Assembly: GCA_022799495.1 (NCBI GenBank)
Contig: JAAWON010000017.1
Location: forward strand, 1 to 33,662
DNA: 33,662 bases
Direction of reading: 5' to 3'
From: Erysipelotrichaceae bacterium
GTDB lineage: Bacteria > Bacillota_I > Bacilli_A > Erysipelotrichales > Erysipelotrichaceae
Shown one piece after another: positions 19,254 through 26,467 of the stretch. Position 1 is the first letter of the stretch; the number at the start of each line of letters is the position of its first letter. The position numbers and the translations under genes are program-made. The notes beneath the pieces are model-generated. The model saw only the letters and a program-made list of their open reading frames with translations. It searched no databases and was not told where the DNA came from.

Positions 19254-19397
19254 ACACTCACATCCTTTTCCATAGTATGAGCGCCCAAAAAGAAGCCTAT
19301 GCAAATCCACATCCAAAGGTAATCCCAAGATTCCCCTTGCCCACCATCCTTCTACTGCCACATCGCTCCATCGCTTAGGAAGAATCCTCTCTACCAC

Positions 19398-19426
19398 TTG
19401 TTTCTAAAACCAATTTATGATATCTT
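19398..19426 (+). promoter_or_regulatory. Candidate promoter of the dehydrogenase-proC unit
   Basis: -35 TTGTTT (19398-19403), a 17-nt spacer and -10 TATCTT (19421-19426) preceded by TGA, which gives an extended -10 character. The -10 ends about 40 nt before the ATG at 19468. Confidence 0.5.
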
Positions 19427-19467
19427 ACTCTTAGAAGATGAAAAATAAAAAGGAAAGGAGTTTCACT

Positions 19468-20316
19468 ATGAACATCGCATGGATTGGGACAGGAATTATG
19501 GGAGGCGCTATGATGTGTCATCTCAAAAAGGCAGGGCATGAAGTATTCGCCTATAACCGCACAAAGGCAAAAGCCTTAGCGTATGCAGACCAAGGAATTC
19601 ACGTATGTGATACGATTGGTGAATGTGTAGAATCAGCGGATGTCATCTTTACCATGGTGGCGTATCCTCGTGATGTGGAGGAGGTCGTGGAAACGATACT
19701 AGCCCATGCCAAGACAGGCAGTATGGTCATTGATATGACAACCTCATCTCCCACATTAGCCAAGCGTCTTTATGAGAATGGAAAAAACCAGGGAATTGCC
19801 ATTCTGGATGCGCCGGTATCCGGTGGGGACAGCGGTGCGAAGGCAGGTACTTTGTCGATTATGGTTGGCGGTGATGAGGATGCCTATACCAAAGCTGTAC
19901 CTTTATTTCAAACAATGGGAACTCCGCATTATATGGGGGAAGCAGGAGCCGGACAGCACACGAAAGCGTGTAACCAAATTTGTGTGGCGGGCGCCGTTGC
20001 CGCAATGAGTGAGGCCGTACATTATGCCCGTAAAAATCACTTAGATGCCAAGCAGATGCTGGAGGCAATCGCCGGGGGAGCTGCCGGCAGTTGGCAGATT
20101 AACAACACTGCCCCTCGCGTATTGAATGAGGATTTTGCGCCGGGTTTCTTTATCAAACACTTTATCAAGGATATGCATATCGTTCAGGAAGTTATGAAGG
20201 AACACGGTGAAAATTTACAGATGCTCGACAGCGTTTGTGCGATGTATGAAGCCCTAGCCGATCAGGGCCATGAGAATGATGGCACGCAAGGATTGATTCG
20301 TTATTACGAGTCATAA
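19468..20316 (+). CDS. NAD(P)-dependent beta-hydroxyacid dehydrogenase
   Basis: A 282-residue member of the 3-hydroxyisobutyrate / 2-hydroxy-3-oxopropionate (tartronate semialdehyde) reductase family. The Rossmann fingerprint IGTGIMGGAM (6-15) and NRT (30-32) after the second strand favour NADPH. The substrate signature APVSGGDSGAKAGTLSIM (115-132) and the catalytic lysine in GQHTKACNQ (Lys166) are both present. The start is taken at 19468, where AAAGGAG lies 7 nt upstream; the frame extends ten codons earlier without a ribosome site. The exact substrate cannot be read from sequence, and succinic semialdehyde reductase activity is an alternative. It is followed after only 11 nt by proC, so the two are probably co-transcribed. 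Confidence 0.9.
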   Translation: MNIAWIGTGIMGGAMMCHLKKAGHEVFAYNRTKAKALAYADQGIHVCDTIGECVESADVIFTMVAYPRDVEEVVETILAHAKTGSMVIDMTTSSPTLAKRLYENGKNQGIAILDAPVSGGDSGAKAGTLSIMVGGDEDAYTKAVPLFQTMGTPHYMGEAGAGQHTKACNQICVAGAVAAMSEAVHYARKNHLDAKQMLEAIAGGAAGSWQINNTAPRVLNEDFAPGFFIKHFIKDMHIVQEVMKEHGENLQMLDSVCAMYEALADQGHENDGTQGLIRYYES

Positions 20317-20327
20317 GAGAGCGCATC

Positions 20328-21131
20328 ATGGATCAAACAATCGGTTTTATCGGCTGCGGTAATATGGGCAAGGCAATGGTGGAAGGCATTATGAAAGCTC
20401 ATCTTGTGGATGGTGAACAGTTAATCGTTGCCAATGCGCATCCGGAAAAATTACAGGAATTAAGCAATCGCTATGATTTCTATATTAGCGATAATGAAAC
20501 GGTGGCGAGGCATGCAGATCTTCTCATTTTAGCAGTAAAACCAAATTTATATGCCCCGATTCTCAAAGAAATACGTGATCTCATTCAAGAACATACGATC
20601 ATAATTGATATCGCCGCAGGTATTCGCATGCAAGATATCACAGCGATGATGAATCGCCCCTGTAAAATCGCAAAGGTAATGCCCAATACTGCGGTGATGG
20701 TGAATGAAGGCATGAGTGCTGTCTGTTTCAATGATGCCATAGATGCATCCGATCGTCATGCGATCATGAGCCTATTCACCTGTTTGGGTAATGTGAAAGA
20801 GGTTGAGGAAGAACTGATGGATGCGATTACGGCAATCAGTGGTTCTTCGCCTGCCTATATGTGCATGTTTATCGAAGCACTGGCAGACGGTGCGGTGTTA
20901 CTTGGCATGAAGCGCGAAGATGCATATTTATTCGCCGCACAAACCATGTTAGGAACAGCCAAGTTATTATTGGAAAGCGGCCTTCATCCAGCCATCTGTA
21001 AAGATCAGGTGTGTTCTCCCAAGGGTACCACGATAGAAGCTGTTGCCAAATTGGAAGAGAAGGGTTTTCGCAGCGCCATCATCGAGGCCATGTGCACTTG
21101 CGCCGCCAAAAGTAAAGCCATGCAGGAATAA
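20328..21131 (+). CDS. proC: Pyrroline-5-carboxylate reductase
   Basis: A 267-residue enzyme of the last step of proline synthesis, reducing 1-pyrroline-5-carboxylate with NAD(P)H. Visible features: N-terminal Rossmann loop GFIGCGNMGKAM (5-16), the central AVKPNLY segment, AKVMPNTAVMVNEGMSA (conserved MPN), the AISGSSPAYM substrate loop and the C-terminal signature around CSPKGTTIEAV. The usual signature reads SPGGTT; here one glycine is lysine, which is uncommon but not expected to disable the enzyme. The ribosome site is modest (AGAGAG). The gene lies in one unit with the dehydrogenase and ends at the bidirectional hairpin at 21142-21180. Confidence 0.93.
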   Translation: MDQTIGFIGCGNMGKAMVEGIMKAHLVDGEQLIVANAHPEKLQELSNRYDFYISDNETVARHADLLILAVKPNLYAPILKEIRDLIQEHTIIIDIAAGIRMQDITAMMNRPCKIAKVMPNTAVMVNEGMSAVCFNDAIDASDRHAIMSLFTCLGNVKEVEEELMDAITAISGSSPAYMCMFIEALADGAVLLGMKREDAYLFAAQTMLGTAKLLLESGLHPAICKDQVCSPKGTTIEAVAKLEEKGFRSAIIEAMCTCAAKSKAMQE

Positions 21132-21141
21132 GTATTGATAT

Positions 21142-21180
21142 AAAAGCGCTCAAATGACAGATACATCTGAGCGTTTTTTT
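21142..21180 (+). terminator. Bidirectional terminator between proC and gntR
   Basis: CGCTCA (21147-21152) pairs with TGAGCG (21168-21173), extended by A-T pairs, with seven Ts after it on the plus strand. The reverse strand also ends in CGCTTTTAT, so the hairpin can serve both convergent genes. Confidence 0.8.
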
Positions 21181-21260
21181 CATTCCTATTTTTGTGGTAA
21201 ACCATAACTTAGCCATGAATCATCTGTCGTATCCCACAGACGTATTCCCTATTATCCTTG

Positions 21261-22049
21261 TTAATTATTATGCGGTGAGCGAACACTGCCTCCCTCAATG
21301 ATGCGCTTTGTCGTTGTTCCATCATCATTGTAAATCAACTGAAGATCCTGCGTAATCGTATACTGTTCTCCGACAAAATAATGATAGGTTAATTCAAAGG
21401 GTTTATCATCCACATTCCAAAGAATGCTTTGTTTTAACAGTGGGATATGGGCACTGCCGATGATCTTTACCTGTTCGCCGGTTGGCAATGTTGCGCAAAA
21501 TTCGGTATTGCCATAAGAGCGATGAATTCCAAGTTCTTCTATATACGCATTAAAAGAACCCTTTAAGCGTGTGATATCCACCGATGGCATAATCGCCTGC
21601 GATACATACGTATAAGAAATACAAACGATATTATCATCCGCATAGCGAATGCGCACAAAAAAATGCACGTATTCCTCATCCTGAATGTTCAGTTTCGCTG
21701 CCACAGTTTTGATATCTTTGCCTTTCAGCACCCCATAATGATGAAGTTCCGAGCGCGGTTCCATCCCCGCATCCAAGATCTGTGCGGTAATGCTGTTGGT
21801 TTTTAACAACGATTTGCGGATGCTTGTCTTATAAGCAGAGGATACCATCGTTCCTTTGCCCGGGATGCGATGGATATAGCCTTTTGTCGTCAATTCATTC
21901 ATTGCCTTCGTAAAGGTCATATGGCTTACCTGAAATTGCTTACAGATTTCTTCTTCGCTTGGCAGTGGCTGACGATCCTTCCACTTTCCACTTTCAATCT
22001 CCTGTTTATAATATTCAATGATTTTGATATATTTGGGTAATTTATTCAT
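21261..22049 (-). CDS. GntR/HutC-family (UTRA) transcriptional regulator
   Basis: A 262-residue regulator with an N-terminal winged helix-turn-helix (about 5-72) carrying the GntR hallmarks LPSEEEICKQFQVSHMTFTK and GYIHRIPGKGTMV. It is followed by a UTRA effector-binding domain (about 85-250), which in this family usually binds a phosphorylated sugar or an amino-acid-like ligand. It lies downstream of the SIS gene but has its own TTGCCT-17-TATAAT promoter immediately after that gene's terminator. It is the natural candidate regulator of the divergent SIS and PTS promoters; the repeated motifs at 23321, 23370, 23772 and 23827 are candidate binding sites. Its ligand is likely the EII-phosphorylated product, by inference. 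Confidence 0.92.
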   Translation of the reverse strand: MNKLPKYIKIIEYYKQEIESGKWKDRQPLPSEEEICKQFQVSHMTFTKAMNELTTKGYIHRIPGKGTMVSSAYKTSIRKSLLKTNSITAQILDAGMEPRSELHHYGVLKGKDIKTVAAKLNIQDEEYVHFFVRIRYADDNIVCISYTYVSQAIMPSVDITRLKGSFNAYIEELGIHRSYGNTEFCATLPTGEQVKIIGSAHIPLLKQSILWNVDDKPFELTYHYFVGEQYTITQDLQLIYNDDGTTTKRIIEGGSVRSPHNN

Positions 22050-22069
22050 CTGTGCTACCTTCCCTCATA

Positions 22070-22098
22070 ATTATAAGTCGGATCCCCTCATAAGGCAA
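22070..22098 (-). promoter_or_regulatory. Promoter of the GntR regulator gene
   Basis: Minus-strand -35 TTGCCT (22098-22093), a 17-nt spacer and -10 TATAAT (22075-22070), 20 nt from the ATG. The -35 sits in the T-rich tail of the preceding terminator, so the two elements share sequence. Confidence 0.65.
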
Positions 22099-22120
22099 GA
22101 AAAACCCGCAAGCGCGGGTT
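22093..22120 (-). terminator. Terminator of the SIS-domain gene
   Basis: A perfect 7-bp GC-rich stem, AACCCGC and GCGGGTT (22103-22109 and 22114-22120), with a 4-nt loop. On the minus strand it is followed by TTTTCTTG. It lies 12 nt after the SIS gene stop. Confidence 0.8.
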
Positions 22121-22131
22121 GATTCATCTCG

Positions 22132-23271
22132 CTATTTCGCCTCACTATCCGTGACATTACCATGACGCTGACTAGGATAATGGGAAGAAACATAGCGCTT
22201 CTTAATCGGTGATACTTTTGTATCAATACCAACATCCTCACAGATCAATGCGGACAATACCTGAAAGGGAATCACATAGATCATCGGTGAAAGAATATCT
22301 GTCGTGCGATAAGAGAACTTCAAGTCACGCGGCGTGATTTCAATGCCTTCCTCACAGGTTACCACAAAGACATGTTCACTGAAAGCATCCTTATAATAAG
22401 GAATGAGTTCCTGACAACGGGCAAATTCCTTTTCTCCCTCACTTGCGATTAGGAAAATATAATTATCCTTGTTATAGGCACGCATCGGTCCATGCATCTG
22501 TTCCTCCATCTCATAGCCTGTGCAAGGACGTGAGAAGGTTTCAAAGAATTTCAGACGTGCTTCCAAAGCGGTTGGGAAATTCACCCCATATCCGGCAATG
22601 GAAGATTTCGTCATTTCCAAGAACTCTGCTTTATTCGCATGATACCAGTCAATAGATTCCGCCACAATGACATCCATATGATCTGCCAATGCTTTCGCAT
22701 CGCTGTCCATCTGTTGATAAGTGGCATCATCCAATAGACCTTTGCGATGTGCAATTTCGATTGCTTGGATATAGAATTGGAAGATGGTTTCCGTATAGCC
22801 GCGCGTTTCTGGTCCAATCTCTTCCTCTTCGCATACCAAATGGCAGTAAGTGTCACTCAATTCTTCAATCACACTGTTCAACTGCTCACTCACGCTAATC
22901 GTATAACAGCCCAATTCACCGGCACGCTTCAACGCATCGCAAGTGGAAATACTATCCCCATGCTGGGAAAAACCAATCACGCAAATCTCATCGTTTTGAA
23001 AGATACCGGTTGGATTTACCTGCTCATGATAAGTGAAGATCGTCGGCTCACAAGCAACTCCCTCCACCTTCAATATCTCCACAAAGATATTGCGGATTAC
23101 CAAAGCCACATGATGCGATGTGCCCGATCCTAAGAAATACACCTTTTTAAAATTATGGGTGACAAATGCATTCACAAAGTCATGCATATATGTGTCGCGA
23201 ATATCATAGGCCTTCTTCAATACGCGTGGGGTATCCTTAATATGCCCGATCATAGATAATTTTTCTTTCAT
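22132..23271 (-). CDS. SIS-domain sugar-phosphate isomerase/deglycase-like protein
   Basis: A 379-residue protein with two SIS domains and no glutaminase domain, resembling the isomerase half of GlmS and the FrlB/GfrF deglycases. The first SIS has VYFLGSGTSHH (45-54) and a phosphate-binding loop SQHGDS (102-107), where GlmS has SxSGxT. The second region carries EEQMHGP, the conserved Glu and His-Gly-Pro of the GlmS active site. The likely reaction is removal or exchange of the amino group on a phosphorylated amino sugar or Amadori product, giving a hexose phosphate. The divergent mannose-type PTS would supply that phosphorylated substrate. AGGAGG lies just upstream of the ATG at 23271. The exact substrate is not readable. 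Confidence 0.87.
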   Translation of the reverse strand: MKEKLSMIGHIKDTPRVLKKAYDIRDTYMHDFVNAFVTHNFKKVYFLGSGTSHHVALVIRNIFVEILKVEGVACEPTIFTYHEQVNPTGIFQNDEICVIGFSQHGDSISTCDALKRAGELGCYTISVSEQLNSVIEELSDTYCHLVCEEEEIGPETRGYTETIFQFYIQAIEIAHRKGLLDDATYQQMDSDAKALADHMDVIVAESIDWYHANKAEFLEMTKSSIAGYGVNFPTALEARLKFFETFSRPCTGYEMEEQMHGPMRAYNKDNYIFLIASEGEKEFARCQELIPYYKDAFSEHVFVVTCEEGIEITPRDLKFSYRTTDILSPMIYVIPFQVLSALICEDVGIDTKVSPIKKRYVSSHYPSQRHGNVTDSEAK

Positions 23272-23320
23272 GTGTTCCTCCTTTTATCTTGTTTCATCTG
23301 TTGGGTTTATCCCTTGTGTT

Positions 23321-23331
23321 CTAATAGCTCA
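23321..23331. promoter_or_regulatory. Candidate operator copy 1 (CTAATAGCTCA)
   Basis: This 11-bp sequence occurs again at 23827-23837. Here it lies 5 bp downstream of the -10 of the SIS promoter, around the expected transcription start, where a repressor would act. It is a candidate site for the GntR regulator. Confidence 0.4.
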
Positions 23332-23336
23332 ACTCC

Positions 23337-23365
23337 ATTATAACAAGATGAAAGCAAGAACGCAA
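23337..23365 (-). promoter_or_regulatory. Promoter of the SIS-domain gene
   Basis: Minus-strand extended -10 TGTTATAAT (TATAAT at 23342-23337) with a 17-nt spacer to TTGCGT (23365-23360). It lies about 66 nt upstream of the ATG at 23271. Confidence 0.65.
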
Positions 23366-23369
23366 GCAT

Positions 23370-23382
23370 AAATATATACTTT
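23370..23382. promoter_or_regulatory. AT-rich motif upstream of the SIS promoter
   Basis: AAATATATACTTT, 4 bp beyond the -35 of the SIS promoter. A near copy, two bases longer, lies exactly 4 bp beyond the -35 of the EIIA promoter at 23772-23786. It is a candidate regulator-binding or UP-like element. Confidence 0.35.
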
Positions 23383-23625
23383 TTATGAATTTAATATATA
23401 TTTTCTTGATATCTGATTGTTTGCTCATCCTGCTTGAAAGGATCTAAAACGATCACAATGGCTGTAATGGATGGTGTTTTACCCATCTTAAGGGTGTGAA
23501 TTATAACCCTTTATTTGAATCCGATCCTGCGCTATAACCAATATCTTAAACGTATGAAGCGCTGAACACACATAGATACATATCATCCGCTATCAAACCC
23601 CTGAATGCTCTTTTTTTACAGAAAG

Positions 23626-23665
23626 ATCATGCCATTTACTTTCAATGGCATGATTCTATTTTCTT
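23626..23665 (+). terminator. Orphan terminator-like hairpin in the regulatory region
   Basis: ATCATGCCATT (23626-23636) pairs perfectly with AATGGCATGAT (23644-23654) around a 7-nt loop, followed by TCTATTTTCTTTTC. It is a strong 11-bp stem on the plus strand, but no gene lies upstream of it in that direction. It may end a small RNA or insulate the EIIA promoter. Confidence 0.55.
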
Positions 23666-23750
23666 TTCTTTATGTATAATTCAGTGTCTTACGCCATATA
23701 TTATAAGGAAGACATGCCGCTTTTTGTCGTTTTACGTCGGATTCAACCAC

Positions 23751-23764
23751 TGAAACCGATTACT
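23751..23764 (+). promoter_or_regulatory. Putative cre site upstream of the PTS promoter
   Basis: TGAAACCGATTACT fits the degenerate cre consensus TGNAANCGNWWWCW at every defined position. It lies 26 bp upstream of the -35 at 23791. CcpA control is common for PTS loci in Bacillota; the binding itself is inference. Confidence 0.5.
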
Positions 23765-23771
23765 TTTTCAT

Positions 23772-23786
23772 AAATATATATACTTT
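23772..23786. promoter_or_regulatory. AT-rich motif upstream of the EIIA promoter
   Basis: AAATATATATACTTT ends 4 bp before the -35 TTGACA. It matches the element at 23370-23382, which has the same 4-bp spacing from the divergent SIS promoter. Confidence 0.35.
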
Positions 23787-23790
23787 CTTA

Positions 23791-23819
23791 TTGACATATC
23801 GAAATATCATATATATAAT
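23791..23819 (+). promoter_or_regulatory. Consensus sigma-A promoter of the PTS operon
   Basis: A perfect -35 TTGACA (23791-23796), a 17-nt spacer and a perfect -10 TATAAT (23814-23819), about 60 nt before the EIIA start. Such an ideal promoter implies strong expression unless it is repressed. Confidence 0.9.
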
Positions 23820-23826
23820 CTAATTA

Positions 23827-23837
23827 CTAATAGCTCA
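23827..23837. promoter_or_regulatory. Candidate operator copy 2 (CTAATAGCTCA)
   Basis: Identical over 11 bp to 23321-23331, and placed 7 bp downstream of the -10 of the PTS promoter, around the expected start site. It is a candidate repressor site for the neighbouring GntR regulator. Confidence 0.4.
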
Positions 23838-23879
23838 TATGCCCTTGGGCATACAATCAGGAATCAGAGGTGATCCTAT

Positions 23880-24287
23880 ATGAATCGAATCATACTTGCA
23901 TCACATAGTAAACTGGCCTCAGGAATGGCGGAAACCATCCGTTTCTTTGGCGGCGGTGAAGTGGAAGTTCTGGAACAGGAACTGCGTGACACCGGCTTTG
24001 ATGCACGGGCAGAGGCGCTCTTATCGCGCTATGCAAATGAGAATTGTATCGTATTTACAGATTTATACGGCGGCTCGGTCAATCAATGCTTTTTCCGATT
24101 GCTTGCCAAATATCACTTTCATCTAATCACAGGGATGAATTTGGCTGTCATACTTGAATGCATGTTCACTACACAAACGATAGATGAGGCTTTTATTCAT
24201 CAAGCAATGGAAGGCGCACACCAACAGTTTGCCTATATGAATGATGTGCTAAAGCAAGCCCTGTGTGATGAGGACGAGGATGATTAG
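23880..24287 (+). CDS. PTS mannose-family EIIA component
   Basis: A 135-residue cytoplasmic phosphocarrier that takes phosphate from HPr and passes it to EIIB. The N-terminus IILASHSKLASGM contains the expected phosphorylated histidine (His9). The second conserved region VFTDLYGGSVNQCF (about 58-71) corresponds to the usual D-L-x-G-G-S/T motif. It is a free-standing EIIA rather than the EIIAB fusion seen in manX. The acidic C-terminal tail EDEDD is ordinary. A GAGGTGATC ribosome site precedes the ATG. It is the first gene of the PTS operon and is followed after 15 nt by EIIB. Confidence 0.92.
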   Translation: MNRIILASHSKLASGMAETIRFFGGGEVEVLEQELRDTGFDARAEALLSRYANENCIVFTDLYGGSVNQCFFRLLAKYHFHLITGMNLAVILECMFTTQTIDEAFIHQAMEGAHQQFAYMNDVLKQALCDEDEDD

Positions 24288-24302
24288 AAAGGAGCGGACA
24301 CT

Positions 24303-24806
24303 ATGATTCAGTTGGTTCGTGTCGATGGACGGTTAATTCACGGTATGGTGGCGGTTACATGGTGCGGTATGTATAATCCGCAAATCTTGGCAGTGGTAAA
24401 CGATGCGGCTGCCAATGATGAATTTCATACGATGACGCTGAAATTAGCGAAACCCGGTACGGTAGAAAAATGCTTTGTCTGGACCAAAGAGAAAGCTGTG
24501 GAACGAATTAACAGCGGCAAATATGACAAGAAAAAGATGTTCATTACGGTCGCAACCGTAGAGGATGCGTATGAGTTGGCAAAACGCTGTCCCGCTATCA
24601 CAAGCATTAACATCGGACCTGAAGTTGAGGGTGGCGATGGTCGTGTGACCCAAGGAAAACAGGAGATCAGTGAAGGTGTTTGGATCAATGAAGCTAAATT
24701 TCAGTTGTTGAAAGAACTTCACGAAGAAGGCAAAGAAGTATTTGCGCAGATCACAACCGCAATGAGCAAAGTCACATGGGAGGAGATTGCGGCAAAATTT
24801 CGTTAA
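24303..24806 (+). CDS. PTS mannose/fructose/sorbose-family EIIB component
   Basis: A 167-residue EIIB that receives phosphate from EIIA and delivers it to the sugar carried by EIIC/EIID. The family signature VRVDGRLIHGMVAVTW (5-20) includes the phosphorylated histidine (His13). The rest follows the usual PTSIIB sorbose-type fold, with the NIGPEVEGGDGRVTQ region. A GAAAGGAG ribosome site lies just upstream. The length is normal for a separate EIIB. It belongs to one operon with EIIA upstream and EIIC 54 nt downstream. Confidence 0.94.
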   Translation: MIQLVRVDGRLIHGMVAVTWCGMYNPQILAVVNDAAANDEFHTMTLKLAKPGTVEKCFVWTKEKAVERINSGKYDKKKMFITVATVEDAYELAKRCPAITSINIGPEVEGGDGRVTQGKQEISEGVWINEAKFQLLKELHEEGKEVFAQITTAMSKVTWEEIAAKFR

Positions 24807-24860
24807 AGGCGCATTTTGTGCCAATGCATAAGGGATTGAGAAAAGAAAAGGAGAAAACAT

Positions 24861-25601
24861 ATGATTTTACAAGCGTTTTTAGTTAGTTTAGTCGCTATGT
24901 ACGGTCGTTTGGAACAAGGTTGGATGGGCCAACAGATGATCGCAAGACCAATTTGGTTATGCCCATTGGTCGGTTTATTACTGGGAGACTTCCAGCAAGG
25001 TGTCATCATCGGCGGTTCGCTGGAATTGATTTGGGCCGGTGTCGTACAGGTTGGTGCGACTCCTACTGAGGTAGTAACCGGTTCTACCGTTGCCTGTGGT
25101 TTGGCGATTATCAATGGATTGTCCGTTGCTGAGGCCATCACCATTGCCATTCCGGTTGGTTTATTGGCTACCTTAATCGGTGAAGTCAATAATACTGTTA
25201 CAATTACATTGTGGTCTCCGATGGCCAACCGCGCTGCCGAAGTCGCTGACACAAAGAAAATCTGGTGGCTTGGTATCGCCGGATGCGCTACTCAGGCATT
25301 GATGTATGGTATTGCCGTATTCTTAGCAGTATCCGCCGGTTCTGCGGCAGTCAATGCGGTCATTGAATCCATACCGCAAGTGGTTCGTGATGGTTTATCC
25401 AATGCCAGCGCAATTTTACCAGCAGTCGGCATTGGCATTCTGATGCAGTATTCCTTTGATATCAAATTTGTCGGTTTCTTCCTGCTTGGCTTCCTGTTAC
25501 CGACTTATTTGGAATTTGGCAGTGTCGCAGTCGCACTTGCAGGTGTGGGCGCTGCATTGATTTACTTCTTCTTGAAACCAAACGAAGTGGAGGATGACTA
25601 A
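24861..25601 (+). CDS. PTS mannose/fructose/sorbose-family EIIC component
   Basis: A 246-residue integral membrane protein with about seven hydrophobic segments that forms the sugar channel with EIID. Characteristic EII-Sor sequences: the N-terminal LVSLVAMYGRLEQ, RPIWLCPLVGLLLGDFQQG, the loop GGSLELIWAGVVQVGA and the helix containing IPVGLLATLIGEVNNT. An AAAGGAG ribosome site precedes the ATG. Its last codons contain the GGAGG that serves the next gene, and its stop is only 1 nt before the preferred EIID start, so EIIC and EIID are translationally linked. Confidence 0.94.
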   Translation: MILQAFLVSLVAMYGRLEQGWMGQQMIARPIWLCPLVGLLLGDFQQGVIIGGSLELIWAGVVQVGATPTEVVTGSTVACGLAIINGLSVAEAITIAIPVGLLATLIGEVNNTVTITLWSPMANRAAEVADTKKIWWLGIAGCATQALMYGIAVFLAVSAGSAAVNAVIESIPQVVRDGLSNASAILPAVGIGILMQYSFDIKFVGFFLLGFLLPTYLEFGSVAVALAGVGAALIYFFLKPNEVEDD

Positions 25602-25602
25602 C

Positions 25603-26412
25603 ATGGGCACAACTTTAACCAAAAAAGAATTAAATTCCGTCTTTTGGCGGCACTATCAAATTTTAGGCTGCTATTCTTATGATAAGCAACAAGGTATCCC
25701 ATATTTGCGCGCAATGCTTCCAGCCTTACAAAAACTGTACCCTGAACAGGATCAGTTGATTGCGGCGATGAAGCGTCACAATACAATGTTTAATACAACT
25801 TGCGCATTTGTGCCGTTTTGTTTAGGAATCTCCTGCGCAATGGAAGAGGAATATGCCAACGATACGACGAATCAATTTAATCCTGACAGTATCGGTGCGG
25901 TAAAAATTGCGCTGATGGGCCCATTGGCCGGAATCGGTGACAGTTTCTTTTGGGGAACTTTCCGTTTGATCGCATGTGGTGTTGGTGCACCATTGGCCGC
26001 TGAAGGCAATGTGCTTGGTGTGATCTTGTATCTGCTGTTAAATCTGATTCCATCTACCCTCACCAGATGGTATGGCTTCAAACTTGGTTATAATGGCGGT
26101 CGCCAGTTCCTTGCCCGCATTCAGGCAGATGGTACACTCGCCAAACTAACCGAGTCCGCTAAGGTGCTGGCAATGGTGGTCATCGGTGGTATGATTCCGC
26201 AAATCGTTAAGTTTCCATTGTCTCTCACCTTGGAGATGGGTGGCGGAACCTTCGTTTTGGCCGATGTACTGAACGGCATTATGCCCAATCTTCTGCCACT
26301 GTTATTATCTTTGTTTGTCTACAAACTGTTAATGAAAGGCACTAAGGTCAACTATATCATATTCGGACTGCTTGGCTTTGGCATCCTGATGACATTGATC
26401 GGCATCATGTAA
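25603..26412 (+). CDS. PTS mannose/fructose/sorbose-family EIID component
   Basis: A 269-residue partner of EIIC in the membrane translocator. Family hallmarks are visible: the N-terminal LTKKELNSVFWRHYQI, YLRAMLPALQKLYPEQ, KRHNTMFNTTCAFVPF, the IALMGPLAGIGDSFFWGTFR segment and GYNGGRQFL, followed by C-terminal transmembrane helices. The frame has an earlier ATG at 25594, but that lies directly after GGAGG; the ATG at 25603 stands 9 nt from it and is preferred. A hairpin resembling a terminator follows at 26420-26451, before the next gene. Confidence 0.94.
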   Translation: MGTTLTKKELNSVFWRHYQILGCYSYDKQQGIPYLRAMLPALQKLYPEQDQLIAAMKRHNTMFNTTCAFVPFCLGISCAMEEEYANDTTNQFNPDSIGAVKIALMGPLAGIGDSFFWGTFRLIACGVGAPLAAEGNVLGVILYLLLNLIPSTLTRWYGFKLGYNGGRQFLARIQADGTLAKLTESAKVLAMVVIGGMIPQIVKFPLSLTLEMGGGTFVLADVLNGIMPNLLPLLLSLFVYKLLMKGTKVNYIIFGLLGFGILMTLIGIM

Positions 26413-26419
26413 TTCAATC

Positions 26420-26451
26420 GGGTGGAATCTCATTTCCACCCTGTTTCTTTC
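26420..26451 (+). terminator. Intra-operon terminator or attenuator after EIID
   Basis: GGGTGGAA (26420-26427) pairs with TTCCACCC (26434-26441) around a 6-nt loop, followed by TGTTTCTTTC. This is a good 8-bp stem with a broken T-run. It probably lowers, rather than stops, transcription into the next two genes, for which no separate promoter was seen. Confidence 0.65.
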
Positions 26452-26467
26452 GATGGGAGGTCCTAAT

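Larger units (their letters stand above)
23272..23879. promoter_or_regulatory. 608-bp divergent regulatory region of the sugar locus
   Basis: No convincing gene lies between the SIS and EIIA genes. The region holds two outward promoters (23337-23365 minus, 23791-23819 plus), two pairs of repeated motifs placed alike at each promoter, a cre match at 23751-23764 and an orphan 11-bp terminator-like hairpin at 23626-23654. There is also a 19-codon ORF at 23714-23773 with AAGGA 4 nt upstream, whose reality is doubtful. It is unusually long and structured for a promoter region. Confidence 0.7.

Noticed and set aside
18450-19397. A 48-residue longer start for the deacetylase.
   Set aside because: The added residues have no ribosome site and place the membrane anchor internally; AAGGATG fits the ATG at 19253.
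23440-23460. A second cre-like sequence (CTAAAACGATCACA).
   Set aside because: It has several mismatches at defined cre positions, unlike the match at 23751.
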